From Nemertoderma westbladi (lineage: Eukaryota > Xenacoelomorpha > Nemertodermatida > Nemertodermatidae): a stretch of DNA of 64,000 bases. The position numbers and the translations under genes are program-made. Every line of letters begins with the position of its first letter. Position 1 is the stretch's first letter. Below the pieces are notes generated by a model. The model searched no databases. It was not told the origin of the DNA and saw only the letters and a list, made by a program, of their open reading frames with translations. This document shows positions 44,701 to 59,700 of this stretch, piece by piece. The stretch lies in the NCBI GenBank assembly GCA_032718475.1, contig JAUCBJ010009041.1:84124-148123 (forward strand), written 5' to 3'.

Positions 44701-47700
44701 ACACAATCTGACACACTGCCTGCGGACGCAGCAATATTGCGCCCAGAACTCAGGGTCAGCCACACACAGTGCCGGAGGACTCAGCAAAATAGCGCCCCCA
44801 GATCTCGCGGTGAGCCACATACAGTACCGGCGGACCCAGTAACATAGCGCCCCCAGATCTCGCGGTGAGCCACACACAGTGCCGCGCCGAAGGTCCCAGT
44901 AAAATAGCGCCTCCAGATCTCGCGGTCAGCCACAAACAGTGCCGACGGACCCAGTAACATAGCGCCCCCAGATCTCGCGGTGAGCCACACACAGTGCCGC
45001 GCCGAAGGTCCCAGCAAAATAGCGCCTCCAGATCTCGCGGTCAGCCATAAACAGTGCCGACGGACCCAGCAACATAGCGCCCCCAGATCTCGCGGTGAGC
45101 CACACACAGTGCCGCGCCGAAGGTCCCAGTAAAATAGCGCCTCCAGATCTCGCGGTCAGCCACAAACAGTGCCGACGGACCCAGTAACATAGCGCCCCCA
45201 GATCTCGCGGTGAGCCACACACAGTGCCGCGCTGAAGGTCCCAGCAAAATAGCGCCTCCAGATCTCGCGGTCAGCCACAAACAGTGCCGACGGACCCAGT
45301 AACATAGCGCCCCCAGATCTCGCGGTGAGCCACACACAGTGCCGCGCCGAAGGTCCCAGCAAAATAGCGCCTCCAGATCTCGCGGTCAGCCACAAACAGT
45401 GCCGCCGGACCCGGCAACATAGCGCCCCCAGATCTCGCGGTGAGCCACAAACAGTGCCGTTGGTCCCATCAACATAGCGCCCCCAGATCTCGCGGTCAGC
45501 GATACACAGTGCCTGCGGACCCAGCAACATAGCGCCCCCAGAACTCACGGTCAGCCATATAGTTTCCCAGTTTATCCCTATTCTGAAGTCCAGTGCACTT
45601 GAGTAGGCGTTTGAGGAAGGTAATTAGCTGTCCACCACTTCTATTCTCACCAGCAGGCTGTCATACCACAAGGTTGTGTAGAGATTGATCCTGCCGGCGA
45701 AAACTGTGTCCAAATAGCTAAAGGCGGCGTATCTGCAGGGTGATGCTGGGTCTTGATAATGAGATGTTGCCACAGTTTTACGCCGCTCAGCAGTTAGAGT
45801 CCAAGATGGTCAGCCATAGAGCTTTGCTATAGTGATCAAGCCATAGAGAAGCACAGGCTCTGGTGCTGAAGGAAAGGGCCTATTGTACCTTCAAAGTTCG
45901 TGAGATATCACAGTTCTTCCAGATCCTGGATAGCTTGTAGATGGCAGACCAGGCTTTCCCTGTCTATGTTTGCTGTCAGAATTTTGGTCTATGTGCTATT
46001 CATCCATTAGTCCATTACTGAATGCCTCCTCGAAGCTAGATAACAGATTTTGCGCGATCATTTAGATGTTGTGCTGGGGACCCACGACTACGGCTACTGT
46101 AAGTTGGAGATATTTCCATCCCATCAGAGCGATGAATATCGAGGGATGTCCACAACACTTGACTTGGTCCACTACAAAAATGAAGAGAAATGGGGATAAC
46201 CCTTGAAGGACATCCTATATAGCATTGAATGGGTCATTGGGAATCTCAAATGCCTGATGAATTTGGAACTTGCTGGGCGTGATACAGAATCAAAGGCCTT
46301 GAAGAAATCCACAAATGACAACCAAAAGTCTGTCTATTTTTCAATAATCCTTGTACCTGGTGTAGATTGGTGCCTGATCGTCACAGATATAAGATGCCTT
46401 CCCTGAGGATCATGGGATGTCTAAACATTAATTGTTTAACCATAACATTATGATTTTACATTCAATTGGGGATGTGACACGTGATAATGATAGAGCCATA
46501 GATTGTGGCGGGAAATTCAAATGGAGTTTTGCTAGGCTTAGTGTAGTGTTTGTTGGATTCGTGCACTTTAAGTTGGTCTTGAGTTAAAATCCTGAAGTGT
46601 AAAGTTGTTTCTTATTTTTGTGACAGCTTCAGAGTATGAAGCTGTTACATCATTATATATCATACACACTTAGTAAGTACGAATTACATAACTCAAACGG
46701 TTGTACATAAACATACTTAGTAAGTTACTTACCTCCAAATATTCTTTTGGAGATTGATTCTCAACTTCGGGAGAAGGAATTGTAACATGTTCAAATACCC
46801 GGTCGTCGTCAAAACCATAAAGCCAGAATTCCAAAGATGAAAGTCCAAAGTACCACGGATCTATGGAAGATTAATAATAACTATATACAAAGTCCAAAGT
46901 ACCACGGATCTATATGGAAGATTAATAATAACTATATACAAAGTCCAAAGTACCACGGATCTATATAGATGGAAGATGAGGGAGGATACGAATGGTTTAT
47001 TACTCAAACGGACGTATTGAGTGAGTGAAAATAAGGATAATAAATTGGGAGTGAGCTGCTGATGCAACGAAAAATTACGCAGATGGTGATTTACATTAAA
47101 TAATGATTAGATCTCGAGAAATTGCAGAAAGATCTATTGAACAGCCTGTAGGGTCTAGGGGATTTTTGGGTCGGAATAAATCTTTTTTGTTTAATAACTT
47201 AAAAAATATAATTAACTGTTCCACACCTGTTTTAGATGAACAAATATTGTTGAACTATATTATATAGGAGGTCTTACGTTTTCTTACCTTTGACTTATAG
47301 TTAGTCAATAACAGAAATTTCAACATGTTTGCAAATTTGCAAATTTGACTTTCATGACTTTCTTGAGACGCATCTTAAAGGACACTGGCCTTGAAGATGT
47401 GGATGATCTAGCAAATGTCATGGGTGATAGAGAGTTGTGGCGACGCAATTTTGTTGACAAGCCGGCACAGCATTCTTAAAAATGCAGCTGCAATGCAGCA
47501 TGCCGATCCTAGTAGTAGTAGGGCAAATTTCCTCATTTATTTGCAATTGTTTGGAGCATGGGCATGAGTAAAAAAAATCGGTTTGTTTTCACCAATTTTG
47601 AGTTTTTAGTCCATTCAGTGGAATCTACTGACCTAGTAAGCCTAACTCTTCATAATGTTTAAAACACAACATTACTCTTTTAATATTATACAATTACATT

Positions 47701-50700
47701 AATAAGTAATTTATAATGTCAATAAACGTTGATGTCAAAGAGGTTAGATTATAATATTATTGATCCTGGCGAGGTTGAAACTGAACGATATGAATGAAAC
47801 TATAGAAAACACGGAGAGTGGGATACGGACCAAGGGATGTTTTTCACAAAAACCGAGGGTTTCCTTTTCCATTGAGCATAAGCAATCCCAGCTCCTTAGA
47901 ATATAGTCCAATACGTCCATGCAATCCCAGCTCCTTAGAATATAGTCCAATAAGTCCATGCAATCCCAGCTCCTTAAAATATAGTCCAATAAGTCAATGC
48001 AATCCCAGCTCCTTAGCATATAGTCCAAAAAGTCCATGCAATCTCAGCTCCTTAGAATATAGTCAAATAAGTCCATGCAATCCCAGCTCCTTAGAATATA
48101 GTCCAATAAGTCCATGCAATCCCAGCTCCTTAGAATATAGTCCAATAAGCCCATGCAATACCAGCTCCTTAGAATATAGTCCAATAAGTCCATGCAATCC
48201 CAGCTCCTTAGAATATAGTCCAATAAGCCCATGCAATACCAGCTCCTTAGAATATAGTACAATAAGTCCATGCAACCCCAGCTCCTTAGAATATAGTACA
48301 ATAAGTCCATGCAACCCCAGCTCCTTAAAAAATAGTCCAATAAGTCCATGCAATCCCAGCTCCTTAGAATATAGTCCAATAAGTCCATGCATTCCCAGCT
48401 CCTTAGAATATATTCTAATAAGTCCATGCAATCCCAGCTCCTTAGAATATAGTCCAATAAGTCCATGCAATCCCAGCTCCTTAGAATATAGTCCAATAAG
48501 TCCATGCAATCCAAGCTCCTTAGAATATAGTACAATAAGTCCATGCAACCCCAGCTCCTTAGAATATAGTACAATAAGTCCATGCAACCCCAGCTCCTTA
48601 GAATATAGTCCAATAAGTCCATGCAATCACAGCTCCTTAGAATATAGTCCAATAAGTCCATGCAACCCCAGCTCCTTAGAATATAGTCCAATAAGTCCAT
48701 GCAACCCCAGCTCCTTAGACTGTAGTCCAATAAGTCCATGCAATACCAGCTCCTTAGAATCTAGTCCAATAAGTCCATGAAATCCCAGCTCCTTAAAAAA
48801 TAGTCCAATAAGTCCATGCAATCCCAGCTCATTAGAATATAGTTCAATAAATCCATGCAATCCCAGCTCCTTAGAATATAGTCCAATAAGTCCATGCAAT
48901 CCCAGCTCCTTAAAAAATAGTCCAATAAGTCCATGCAATCCCAGCTCATTAGAAAATAGTCCAATAAGTCCATGCAACCCCAGCTCCTTAGAATATAGTA
49001 CAATAAGTCCATGCAACCCCAGCTCCTTAGAATATAGTCCAATAAGTCCATGCAATCCAAGCTCCTTAGAATATAGTACAATAAGTCCATGCAACCCCAG
49101 CTCCTTAGAATATAGTAAAATAAGTCCATGCAACCCCAGCTCCTTAGAATATAGTACAATAAGTCCATGCAACCCCAGCTCCTTAGAATATAGTCCAATA
49201 AGTCCATGAAATCCCAGCTCCTTAGACTGTAGTCCAATAAGTCCATGCAATACCAGCTCCTTAGAATCTAGTCCAATAAGTCCATGAAATCCCAGCTCCT
49301 TAGACTGTAGTCCAATAAGTCCATGCAACCCCAGCTCCTTAGACTGTAGTCCAATAAGTCCATGCAATACCAGCTCCTTAGAATCTAGTCCAATAAGTCC
49401 ATGAAATCCCAGCTCCTTAAAAAATAGTCCAATAAGTCCATGCAACCCCAGCTCCTTAGAATATAGTCCAATAAGTCCATGCTACCCCAGCTCCTTAGAC
49501 TGTAGTCCAATAAGTCCATGCAATACCAGCTCCTTAGAATCTAGTCCAATAAGTCCATGAAATCCCAGCTCCTTAAAAAATAGTCCAATAAGTCCATGCA
49601 ATCCCAGCTCATTAGAAAATAGTCCAATAAGTCCATGCAACCCCAGCTCCTTAGAATATAGTACAATAAGTCCATGCAACCCCAGCTCCTTAGAATATAG
49701 TACAATAAGTCCATGCAACCCCAGCTCCTTAGAATATAGTACAATAAGTCCATGCAACCCCAGCTCCTTAGAAAATAGTCCAATAAGTCCATGCAATCAC
49801 AGCTCCTTAGACTGTAGTCCAATAAGTCCATGCAATACCAGCTCCTTAGAATCTAGTCCAATAAGTCCATGCAACCCCAGCTCCTTAGACTGTAGTCCAA
49901 TAAGTCCATGCAATACCAGCTCCTTAGAATCTAGTCCAATAAGTCCATGAAATCCCAGCTCCTTAAAAAATAGTCCAATAAGTCCATGCAACCCCAGCTC
50001 CTTAGAATATAGTCCAATAAGTCCATGCAACCCCAGCTCCTTAGACTGTAGTCCAATAAGTCCATGCAATACCAGCTCCTTAGAATCTAGTCCAATAAGT
50101 CCATGAAATCCCAGCTCCTTAAAAAATAGTCCAATAAGTCCATGCAATCCCAGCTCATTAGAAAATAGTCCAATAAGTCCATGCAATCCCAGCTCCTTAG
50201 AATATAGTACAATAAGTCCATGCAACCCCAGCTCCTTAGAATATAGTCCAATAAGTCCATGCAATCCAAGCTCCTTAGAATATAGTACAATAAGTCCATG
50301 CAACCCCAGCTCCTTAGAATATAGTACAATAAGTCCATGCAACCCCAGCTCCTTAGAATATAGTCCAATAAGTCCATGCAATCCAAGCTCCTTAGAATAT
50401 AGTACAATAAGTCCATGCAACCCCAGCTCCTTAGAATATAGTACAATAAGTCCATGCAACCCCAGCTCCTTAGAATATAGTCCAATAAGTCCATGCAATC
50501 CAAGCTCCTTAGAATATAGTACAATAAGTCCATGCAACCCCAGCTCCTTAGAATATAGTACAATAAGTCCATGCAACCCCAGCTCCTTAGAATATAGTCC
50601 AATAAGTCCATGCAATCACAGCTCCTTAGAATATAGTCCAATAAGTCCATGCAACCCCAGCTCCTTGGAATATAGTCCAATAAGTCCATGCAATCACAGC

Positions 50701-53700
50701 TCCTTAGAATATAGTACAATAAGTCCATGCAATCCCAGCTCCTTAGAATATAGTCCAATAAGTCCATGCAATCACAGCTCCTTAGAATATAGTCCAATAA
50801 GTCCATGCAACCCCAGCTCCTTGGAATATAGTCCAATAAGTCCATGCAATCACAGCTCCTTAGACCCCAGAATATAGTACAATAAGTCCATGCAATCCCA
50901 GCTCCTTAGAATATAGTCCAATAAGTCCATGCAATCACAGCTCCTTAGAATATAGTCCAATAAGTCCATGCAACCCCAGCTCCTTAGAATATAGTACAAT
51001 AAGTCCATGCAACCCCAGCTCCTTAGAATATAGTACAATAAGTCCATGCAACCCCAGCTCCTTAGAATATAGTACAATAAGTCCATGCAACCCCAGCTCC
51101 TTAGAATATAGTCCAATAAGTCCATGCAATCCAAGCTCCTTAGAATATAGTACAATAAGTCCATGCAACCCCAGCTCCTTAGAATATAGTACAATAAGTC
51201 CATGCAACCCCAGCTCCTTAGAATATAGTCCAATAAGTCCATGCAATCACAGCTCCTTAGAATATAGTCCAATAAGTCCATGCAACCCCAGCTCCTTGGA
51301 ATATAGTCCAATAAGTCCATGCAACCCCAGCTCCTTAGACTGTAGTCCAATAAGTCCATGCAATACCAGCTCCTTAGAATCTAGTCCAATAAGTCCATGA
51401 AATCCCAGCTCCTTAAAAAATAGTCCAATAAGTCCATGCAATCCCAGCTCCTTAGAATATAGTCCAATAAGTCCATGCATTCCCAGCTCCTTAGAATATA
51501 TTCTAATAAGTCCATGCAATCCCAGCTCCTTAGAATATAGTCCAATAAGTCCATGCAATCCCAGCTCCTTAGAATATAGTCCAATAAGTCCATGCAATCC
51601 CAGCTCCTTAGAATATAGTCCAATAAGTCCATGCAATCCCAGCTCCTTAGAATATAGTCCAATAAGTCCATGCAATCCCAGCTCCTTAGAATATAGTCCA
51701 ATAAGTCAATGCAATCCCAGCTCCTTAGAATATAATCCAATAAGTCCATGCAATCCCAGCTCCTTAAAAAATAGTCCAATAAGTCCATGCAAACCCAGCT
51801 CCTTAGAAAATAGTCCAATAAGTCCATGCAATCCCAGCTCCTTAGAATATAGTTCAATAAATCCATGCAATCCCAGCTCCTTAGAATATAGTCCAATAAG
51901 TCCATGCAATCCCAGCTCCTTAAAAAATAGTCCAATAAGTCCATGCAATCCCAGCTCCTTAGAATATAGTCCAATAAGTCCATGCAATCCCAGCTCCTTA
52001 GGAAATAGTCCAATAAGTCCATGCAATCCCAGCTCCTTAGGAAATAGTCCAATAAGTCCATGCAATCCCAGCTCCTTAGAATATAGTCCAATAAGTCCAT
52101 GCAATCCCAGCTCCTTAGAATATAGTCCAATAAGTCCATGCAATCCCAGCTCCTTAGAAAATAGTCCAATAAGTCAATGCAATCCCAGCTCTTTAGAATA
52201 TAGTCCAATAAGTCAATGCAATCCCAGCTCTTTAGAATATAGTCCAATAAGTCCATGCATTCCCAGCTCCTTAGAATATAGTCTAATAAGTCCATGCAAT
52301 CCCAGCTCCTTAGAATATAGTCCAATAAGTCCATGCAATCCCAGCTCCTTAGAAAATAGTCCAATAAGTCAATGCAATCGCAGCTCTTTAGAATATAGTC
52401 CAATAAGTCCATGCAATCCCAGCTCCTTAGAATATAGTCCAATAAGTCCATGCAATCCCAGCTCCTTAGAAAATAGTCCAATAAGTCCATGCAATCCCAG
52501 CTCCTTAGAATATAGTCCAATAAGTCCATGCAATCCCAGCTCCTTAGAATATAGTCCAATAAGTCCATGCAATTCCAGCTCCTTAGAAAATAGTCCAATA
52601 AGTCAATGCAATCCCAGCTATAGTCCAATAAGTTCATGTCCAGGAATATAGTCCAGTAAGTCCATGTCCAGGAATATAGTCCAATAAGTCCATGTCCAGG
52701 AATATAGTCCAACAAGTCCATGTCCAGGAATATAGTCCAATAAGTCCATGTCCAGGAATATAGTCCAATAAGTCCATGTCCAGGAATATAGTCCAATAAG
52801 TCCATGTCCAGGAATATAGTCCAATAAGTCCATGTCCAGGAATATAGTCCAATAAATCCAAATCCAGGAATATAGTCCAATAAGTCCATGTACAGGAATA
52901 TAGTCCAATAAGTCCTTGTCAAGGAATATAGTCCAATAAGTCCATGTGCAAGAATATAGTCCAATAAGTTCATGTACAGGAATATAGTCAAATAAGTTCA
53001 TGTACAGGAATATAGTCCAATAAGTCCATGTCCAGGAATATAGTCCAATAAGTCCATGTCCAGGAATATAGTCCAATAAGTTCATGTCCAGGAATATAGT
53101 CCAATAAGTCCATGTCCAGGAATATAGTCCAATAAGTCCATGTCCAGGAATCTAGTCCAATAAGTCCATGTCCAGGAATATAGTCCAATAAGTCCATGTC
53201 CAGGAATATAGTCCAATAAGTCCATGTCCAGGAACATAACCCAATAAGTCCATGTCCAGGAATATAGTCCAATAAGTCCATGCAATCCCAGCTCCTTAGA
53301 ATATAGTCCAATAAGTCCATGTCCAGGAATATAGTCCAATAAGTCCATGTCCAGGAATATAGTCCAATAAGTCCATGTCCAGGAATATAGTCCAATAAGT
53401 CCATGTCCAGGAATATAATCCAATAAGTCCATGCAATCCCAGCTCCTTAGAACATAGTCCAATAAGTCCATGTCCAGGAATATAGTCCAATAAGTCCATG
53501 TCCAGGAATATAGTCCAATAAGTCAATGTCCAGGAATATAGTCCAATAAGTCCATGTCCAGGAATATAGTCCAATAAGTCCATGTCCAGGAATATAGTCC
53601 AATAAGTCCATGTCCAGGAATATAGTCCAAAAAGTCAATGTCCAGGAATATAGTCCAATAAGTCAATGTCCAGGAATATAGTCCAATAAGTCCATGTCCA

Positions 53701-56700
53701 GGAATATAGTCCAAAAAGTCAATGTCCAGGAATATAGTCCAATAAGTCCATGTCCAGGAATATAGTCCAATAAGTCCATGTCCAGGAACATAGTCCAATA
53801 AGTCCATGTCCAGGAATATAGTCCAATAAGTCCATGCAATCCCAGCTCCTTAGAATATAGTCCAATAGGTCCATGTCCAGGAATATAGTCCAATAAGTCC
53901 ATGTCCAGGAATATAGTCCAATAAGTCCATGTCCAGGAATATAGTCCAATAAGTCCATGTCCAGGAATATAGTCCAATAAGTCCATGTCCAGGAATATAG
54001 TCCAATAAGTCCATGTCCAGGAATATAGTCCAATAAGTCCATGCAATCCCAGCTCCTTAGAACATAGTTCAATAAGTCCATGTCCAGGAATATAGTCCAA
54101 TAAGTCCATGTCCAGGAATATAGTCCAATAAGTCCATGTCCAGGAATATAGTCCAAAACGTCAATGTCCAGGAATATAGTCCAATAAGTCCATGTCCAGG
54201 AATATAGTCCAATAAGTCCATGTCCAGGAATATAGTCCAATAAGTCCATGCAATCCCAGCTCCTTAGAACATAGTCCAATAAGTCCATGTCCAGGAATAT
54301 AGTCCAATAAGTCCATGTCCAGGAATATAGTCCAATAAGTCCATGTCCAGGAATATAGTCCAAAAAGTCAATGTCCAGGAATATAGTCCAATAAGTCCAT
54401 GTCCAGGAATATAGTCCAATAAGTCCCAAGTCCAGGAATATAGTCCAATAAGTCAATGTCCAGGAATATAGTCCAATAAGTCAATGTCCAGGAATATAGT
54501 CCAATAAGTCCATGTCCAGGAATATAGTCCAATATGTCCATGTCCAGGAATATAGTCCAATAAGTCCATGTCCAGGAATATAGTCCAATAAGTCCATGTC
54601 CAGGAATATAGTCCAATAAGTCCATGCAATCCCAGCTCCTTAGAAAATAGTCCAATAAGTCCATACAATCCCAGTTCCTTAGACTATAGTCCAATAAGTC
54701 CATGCAATCCCAGCTCCTTAAAAAATAGTCCAATAAAATCATGCAATCCCAGCTCCTTAGAATATAGTCCAATAAGTCCATGCAATACCAGCTACTTAGA
54801 ATATTAGTCCAATAAGTCCATGCAATCCCAGCTCCTTAAAAAATAGTCCAATAAGTTCATGCAATCCCAGCTCCTTAGAATATAGTCCAATAAGTCAATG
54901 CAATCCCAGCTCCTTAGAATATAGTCCAATAAGCCCATGCAATACCAGCTCCTTAGAATATAGTCCAATAAGTCCATGCAATCCCAGCTCCTTAAAAAAT
55001 AGTCCAATAAGTTCATGCAATCCCAGTTCCTTAGAATATAGTCCAATAAGTCCATGCAATCCCAGCTCTTTAGAATATAGTCCAATAAGTCCATGCAATC
55101 CCAGCTCCTTAGAAAATAGTCCAATAAGTCAATGCAATCCCAGCTCCTTAAAAAATAGTCCAATAAGTTCATGCAATCCCAGCTCCTTAGAATATAGTCC
55201 AATAAGTCAATGCAATCCCAGCTCCTTAGACTGTAGTCCAATAAGTCCATGCAATACCAGCTCCTTAGAATATAGTCCAATAAGTCAATGCAATCCCAGC
55301 TCCTTAGAATATAGTCCAATAAGCCCATGCAATACCAGCTCCTTAGAATATAGTCCAATAAGTCCATGCAATCCCAGCTCCTTAAAAAATAGTCCAATAA
55401 GTTCATGCAATCCCAGCTCCTTAGAATATAGTCCAATAAGTCCATGCAATCCCAGCTCCTTAGAATATAGTCCAATAAGTCCATGCAATACCAGCTCCTT
55501 AGAATATTAGTCCAATAAGTCCATGCAATCCCAGCTCCTTAAAAAATAGTCCAATAAGTCCATGCAATCCCAGCTCCTTAGAATATAGTCCAATAAGTTC
55601 ATGCAATCCAGCTCCTTAGAATATAGTCCAATAAGTCCATGCAATCCCAGCTCCTTAGAATATAGTCCAATAAGTCCATGCATTCCCAGTTCCTTAGAAT
55701 ATAGTGTAATAATTCCATGTCCAGGGAAACCTTTACTTGACCTTATTCCTTCACTCAGTGGGTCGCGTTGGGGGGGGGGGGGGGGGGGGGGGGGCGATTC
55801 GCCCGGGCGCAGACCAAATGAGCCGGAGCCAAGCTTTTAACACTGTACTGTACTGTATGTTTACGATATATAGGTCATTTATGTTTTGAAACACCCTTTT
55901 GTTGACCGCATGGAAAAGGGTTATCAACTCAATATTGTCACCGATTCATTGCCTTCTGTTACTGGATTATTTCGTTCTCTTTCAACATAATAAACTCTAT
56001 ATAAACCTATATAAGTCGCCCCTTTCGTGATGGCCAGTAAATCAACTAGGGCTGGAACCACAATAATATTATCTACCGTTATTTATATCTAACCCATGTC
56101 TTAAAATATTAATTCCAGAACATATTTAACATGGGGTGAACCAGTCAGCTCATAGTGGTAGAAATATGTAGAGACACAGTAAAGTGAACGTGAGTTGATT
56201 CTATTGGTTGTCTGTGAACTGGAGTAGACGTCTGGCGATTGGTGAAGCCCCATGTGTGGGCAGGGCTTCCATCCAATGAATGCTAACATGTATTGTAACT
56301 GTACAATGTTAAGAATGCCATAGTGACACATAATAGGAGAGCCCTTAGTAGTCAACGGGAGGGGCAGCCAATATCGTAAATATTCATTCCAGAACATTTA
56401 TTTAACATTGGGTGTATCCAGTTCATAAGTGGCACAGACTTGCAGACACATTGGCTCTTATAATTTCTAAATATCCGTATATAAAAAAAGTTAAAAAAGT
56501 GTAAGTAAAAATTACTTTGTATTTCGGGAGGGGGGGGGGGACGAATTCTTTAGACAGTGCACCGGGCGAACATTAGCCACATGACGCCACTGCTGCTTCA
56601 CTTTGTATTTCCTGCGATTTGCAGCGACCAAATGCAGGTTTTTAACCAAAATATAATTAAAGCGGGGATATTATGATGTTATTGATGAAACTGACACCCA

Positions 56701-59700
56701 CTGCCTTCAGAAGATGTTCAAATAGAACGATACGGATTGGATATCAACCAGTAGAATGATAAACGTTAGGAGAGGTTCATATAGATGGTTCTATTCTACA
56801 TGCATATTCATATTACATATACTGTATACAGGTTCTATTCTGTATACAAGTGGATGGGGATGGGGGGGGGGGGGGGGGGGGGGTTGGGGACTTCAATATC
56901 ACAGCTTTAGAACATTATCTTTATTGATGAATAACCTGCAGTTCACAGCTAATCGCAAGGAAATGCAATCCTATTATTATTTAAACTTTCCCATGATGAT
57001 GGACTTGTTCAATTATTTGTTAACCTTTAAAACATTTGCTCTGGAGCTGGGGTAGAGCTACCACAAGGTTTGTGTGAGGTCCCAGGTTCAAATATTGGAA
57101 ACAGCGCTAATTTTTAAAGAACTGGTTTCTGCTGCATTGTATAATACGTGTACAACATGTATATTTTATTGGTTAACTATGGTAGTTGTAACTCACGTTT
57201 CAGTTCTTCATAGTGAATTGTATCCATAACGCTACTGATATCAACGACACGAAGAATACGTTGCCCAAACCCTCTTAGTTTCTCGTGTATAGTAGTTATT
57301 TTACTCTCTATGCACTTGAGGGTACTATTGATTTCGTAATAATTTCTTGCAATTACGCGACTAAAAGTCTTTTTTAATATATATTCTTGCTTCAAGTTTG
57401 ACAGTAGAAACTTTGCAAGAAGGGGATTTTGACATCTCGAACCGGCCCGAACAATGCCATCAATATGCTTGACAATAAGTAACTCCTCTAGAAACTGATC
57501 CAAGGCATGGTTCGTGTAGCAAATGAGAAGAATTGGAGATTTTTGAAACAATTCTCGATTAGCCAATAATGCATGAACTATTTTTACTCCAACATATGTT
57601 TTCCCACATCCAGGAGGTCCTTGAATTACTGATAATTCTGATGTGAGTGCAGCTTGCATCGCTCTCATTTGAGAATCGTCTAGACCTAACATAGTATTTT
57701 CTGGCCACTGATCTTTGTTCAGGATAGTAACCTGCTTCAGATTATCTCTCCCTGTGTCAACTATGTCTGCGACAATATCAAGTGATTCCAGTTCCTGTGC
57801 TAGTTTTAATTCATTACGTTCTTTGTCAATAGCACCCATCTCTTTTCGAATCTCCACACGCCTCGTCAAACTTATACCACCAACACGCCTCTCTTCTTCC
57901 AATTTTTTTATACGCATCTCCACAATTATCAGTTTTTGTAGTGCATTAAATCGATGAGAATTATTATCATTCATATTTCTCGCCACTGACAGATCAAACC
58001 TTGTATCGTGAGTTATATAGCCAGGGGGGTTGACTTCTGGGTTGCAGTCAACAATAAACTTAGACATTGATAAAGGTTCAGTTATTTGTTGGAGACGTTT
58101 CAATACATGTACATAAGCTTCATACAAAGCACTGGATTCCACCATAACAAACTCACTACCGGTATCATTACCAATCTGAGATGCTGCATATCTTCCTTCC
58201 ATTAGCTTCACTGCTATTTCGCCATCATTTTTCAAAGACTCCACATTCCTATCAGAAACAGTGGCCAAAAATATAGTTCTGAAATTGTCCTTCGAAAGGC
58301 AAAGCAAGGAGCCATACAGTAGGCGTTTGGAATGTGCCCAAACAACATTTTTTAAAGGAGTTTTATCAAATTTGAGAACATAATTGATCCCATCCCGAGC
58401 GCAGTAGTTTCGAACGAGAGTAACCCTGGTATACAACTGTATCCCTTGTATCTTATGATGGAGTTTTTTCCCTTGAATATGTTTCAGTATGTAATATCCA
58501 ACACCATCTCTCAGTGGACCAATAAAATCTTCTCTAATTAGTCTAAACTGAACATCTAAGTAGTGGGTTAGGTCGTCATATCTACCATAGACTATATTTG
58601 GTCGTAGAAAAGGTTTATCACCAGTTAATAGTTCATCTCCTGTTGGTGTTAATGATATATTCCTGAAGTTATCTGGAACATCATTGGTGATATTAGTGGT
58701 ATTTCTAAGAGCAAGATGGCGATTTCCATTTACAGGGTGGCTTTCAATCTTCTTACCCATACGTTTAGCTTCAACTAAGTCATCAATAGTAGCATCTATA
58801 TCGGTAAACATGTCCTTTAATTCATCGTCAACTAAGAAAATCGGAATTTGTTGTGGAATTGCTTTTCAGTATTACTACTCACAGCACATAACATTATTAC
58901 TATTTACTGTGTATTCCTACTTACACCATATCAGCATGAGTCATTACTGTGCTGTATGTTTTGGAAACATGTTTTGGAATAATTTATTGGCGAATGTTTG
59001 TTCTTTTTAAAAATGTAATATGACAGAAATGGAAAAAATTAGGAAGTAGATCATCAGCGCTATGCATGATTCGGCCTATCAGGCCTCATCAGTAGCGCTA
59101 ACCAGTTCAGCCACTTGCCCCTGACACTTGCTCTCCCATCTTATCCACTTCTATTGAACAGGCAGTCTTAAGTTGCATATCGTATTTTTTAGTTTTTTTA
59201 TGTTAGTCTTTGTGCATCAACATCAAAAAATTACTAAATATGACAACCCAATTTTAGATTACTTTTCCCTTGTTAATAAGAATTAGGGTGTCTTACCAAT
59301 CTGCTACTGGGCCTCATACTTCACTGAAAACGTAAACTTATTCAGAAAATATATTTAACTTTCATAATAACTTGATTTGTTAAGAAGTTGGCTTGCAAAT
59401 TCTAATTAAGTGCAATATACATAATAAATAAGTTGTTTTTGTGACAACTGGTGTAGTTAACATACATAAGTGATGAGCGGAAAAGGTCATTTCTAAAGTA
59501 ATAGAAATAAATATGAATTTTCAATGAAAAGCAAAACCACAATAAACTGACCGATATGCAGATAGTGAAGTTTCGGCACAGCCTTGAATAACGCTCCTTG
59601 CAAGATTGTCAGCTTTCCACACTCAGAAGGCATTATAGAAATAATATCACTAACAACTGTGATAACATCTTTTAGTAACTTGGAGAAGTTGGCCTGTTTA

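Noticed and set aside
47744-55488. Many 100-536-codon frames with 13-residue period
   Set aside because: 39-bp unit equals 13 codons; frames occur on both strands and lie in intron 3.
47884-55728. CRISPR-like array
   Set aside because: No unique spacers; the whole unit repeats, and the context is eukaryotic.
56101-56397. 98-codon minus-strand frame
   Set aside because: Overlaps a short direct repeat (ATTCCAGAACAT...) and shows no recognisable domain.
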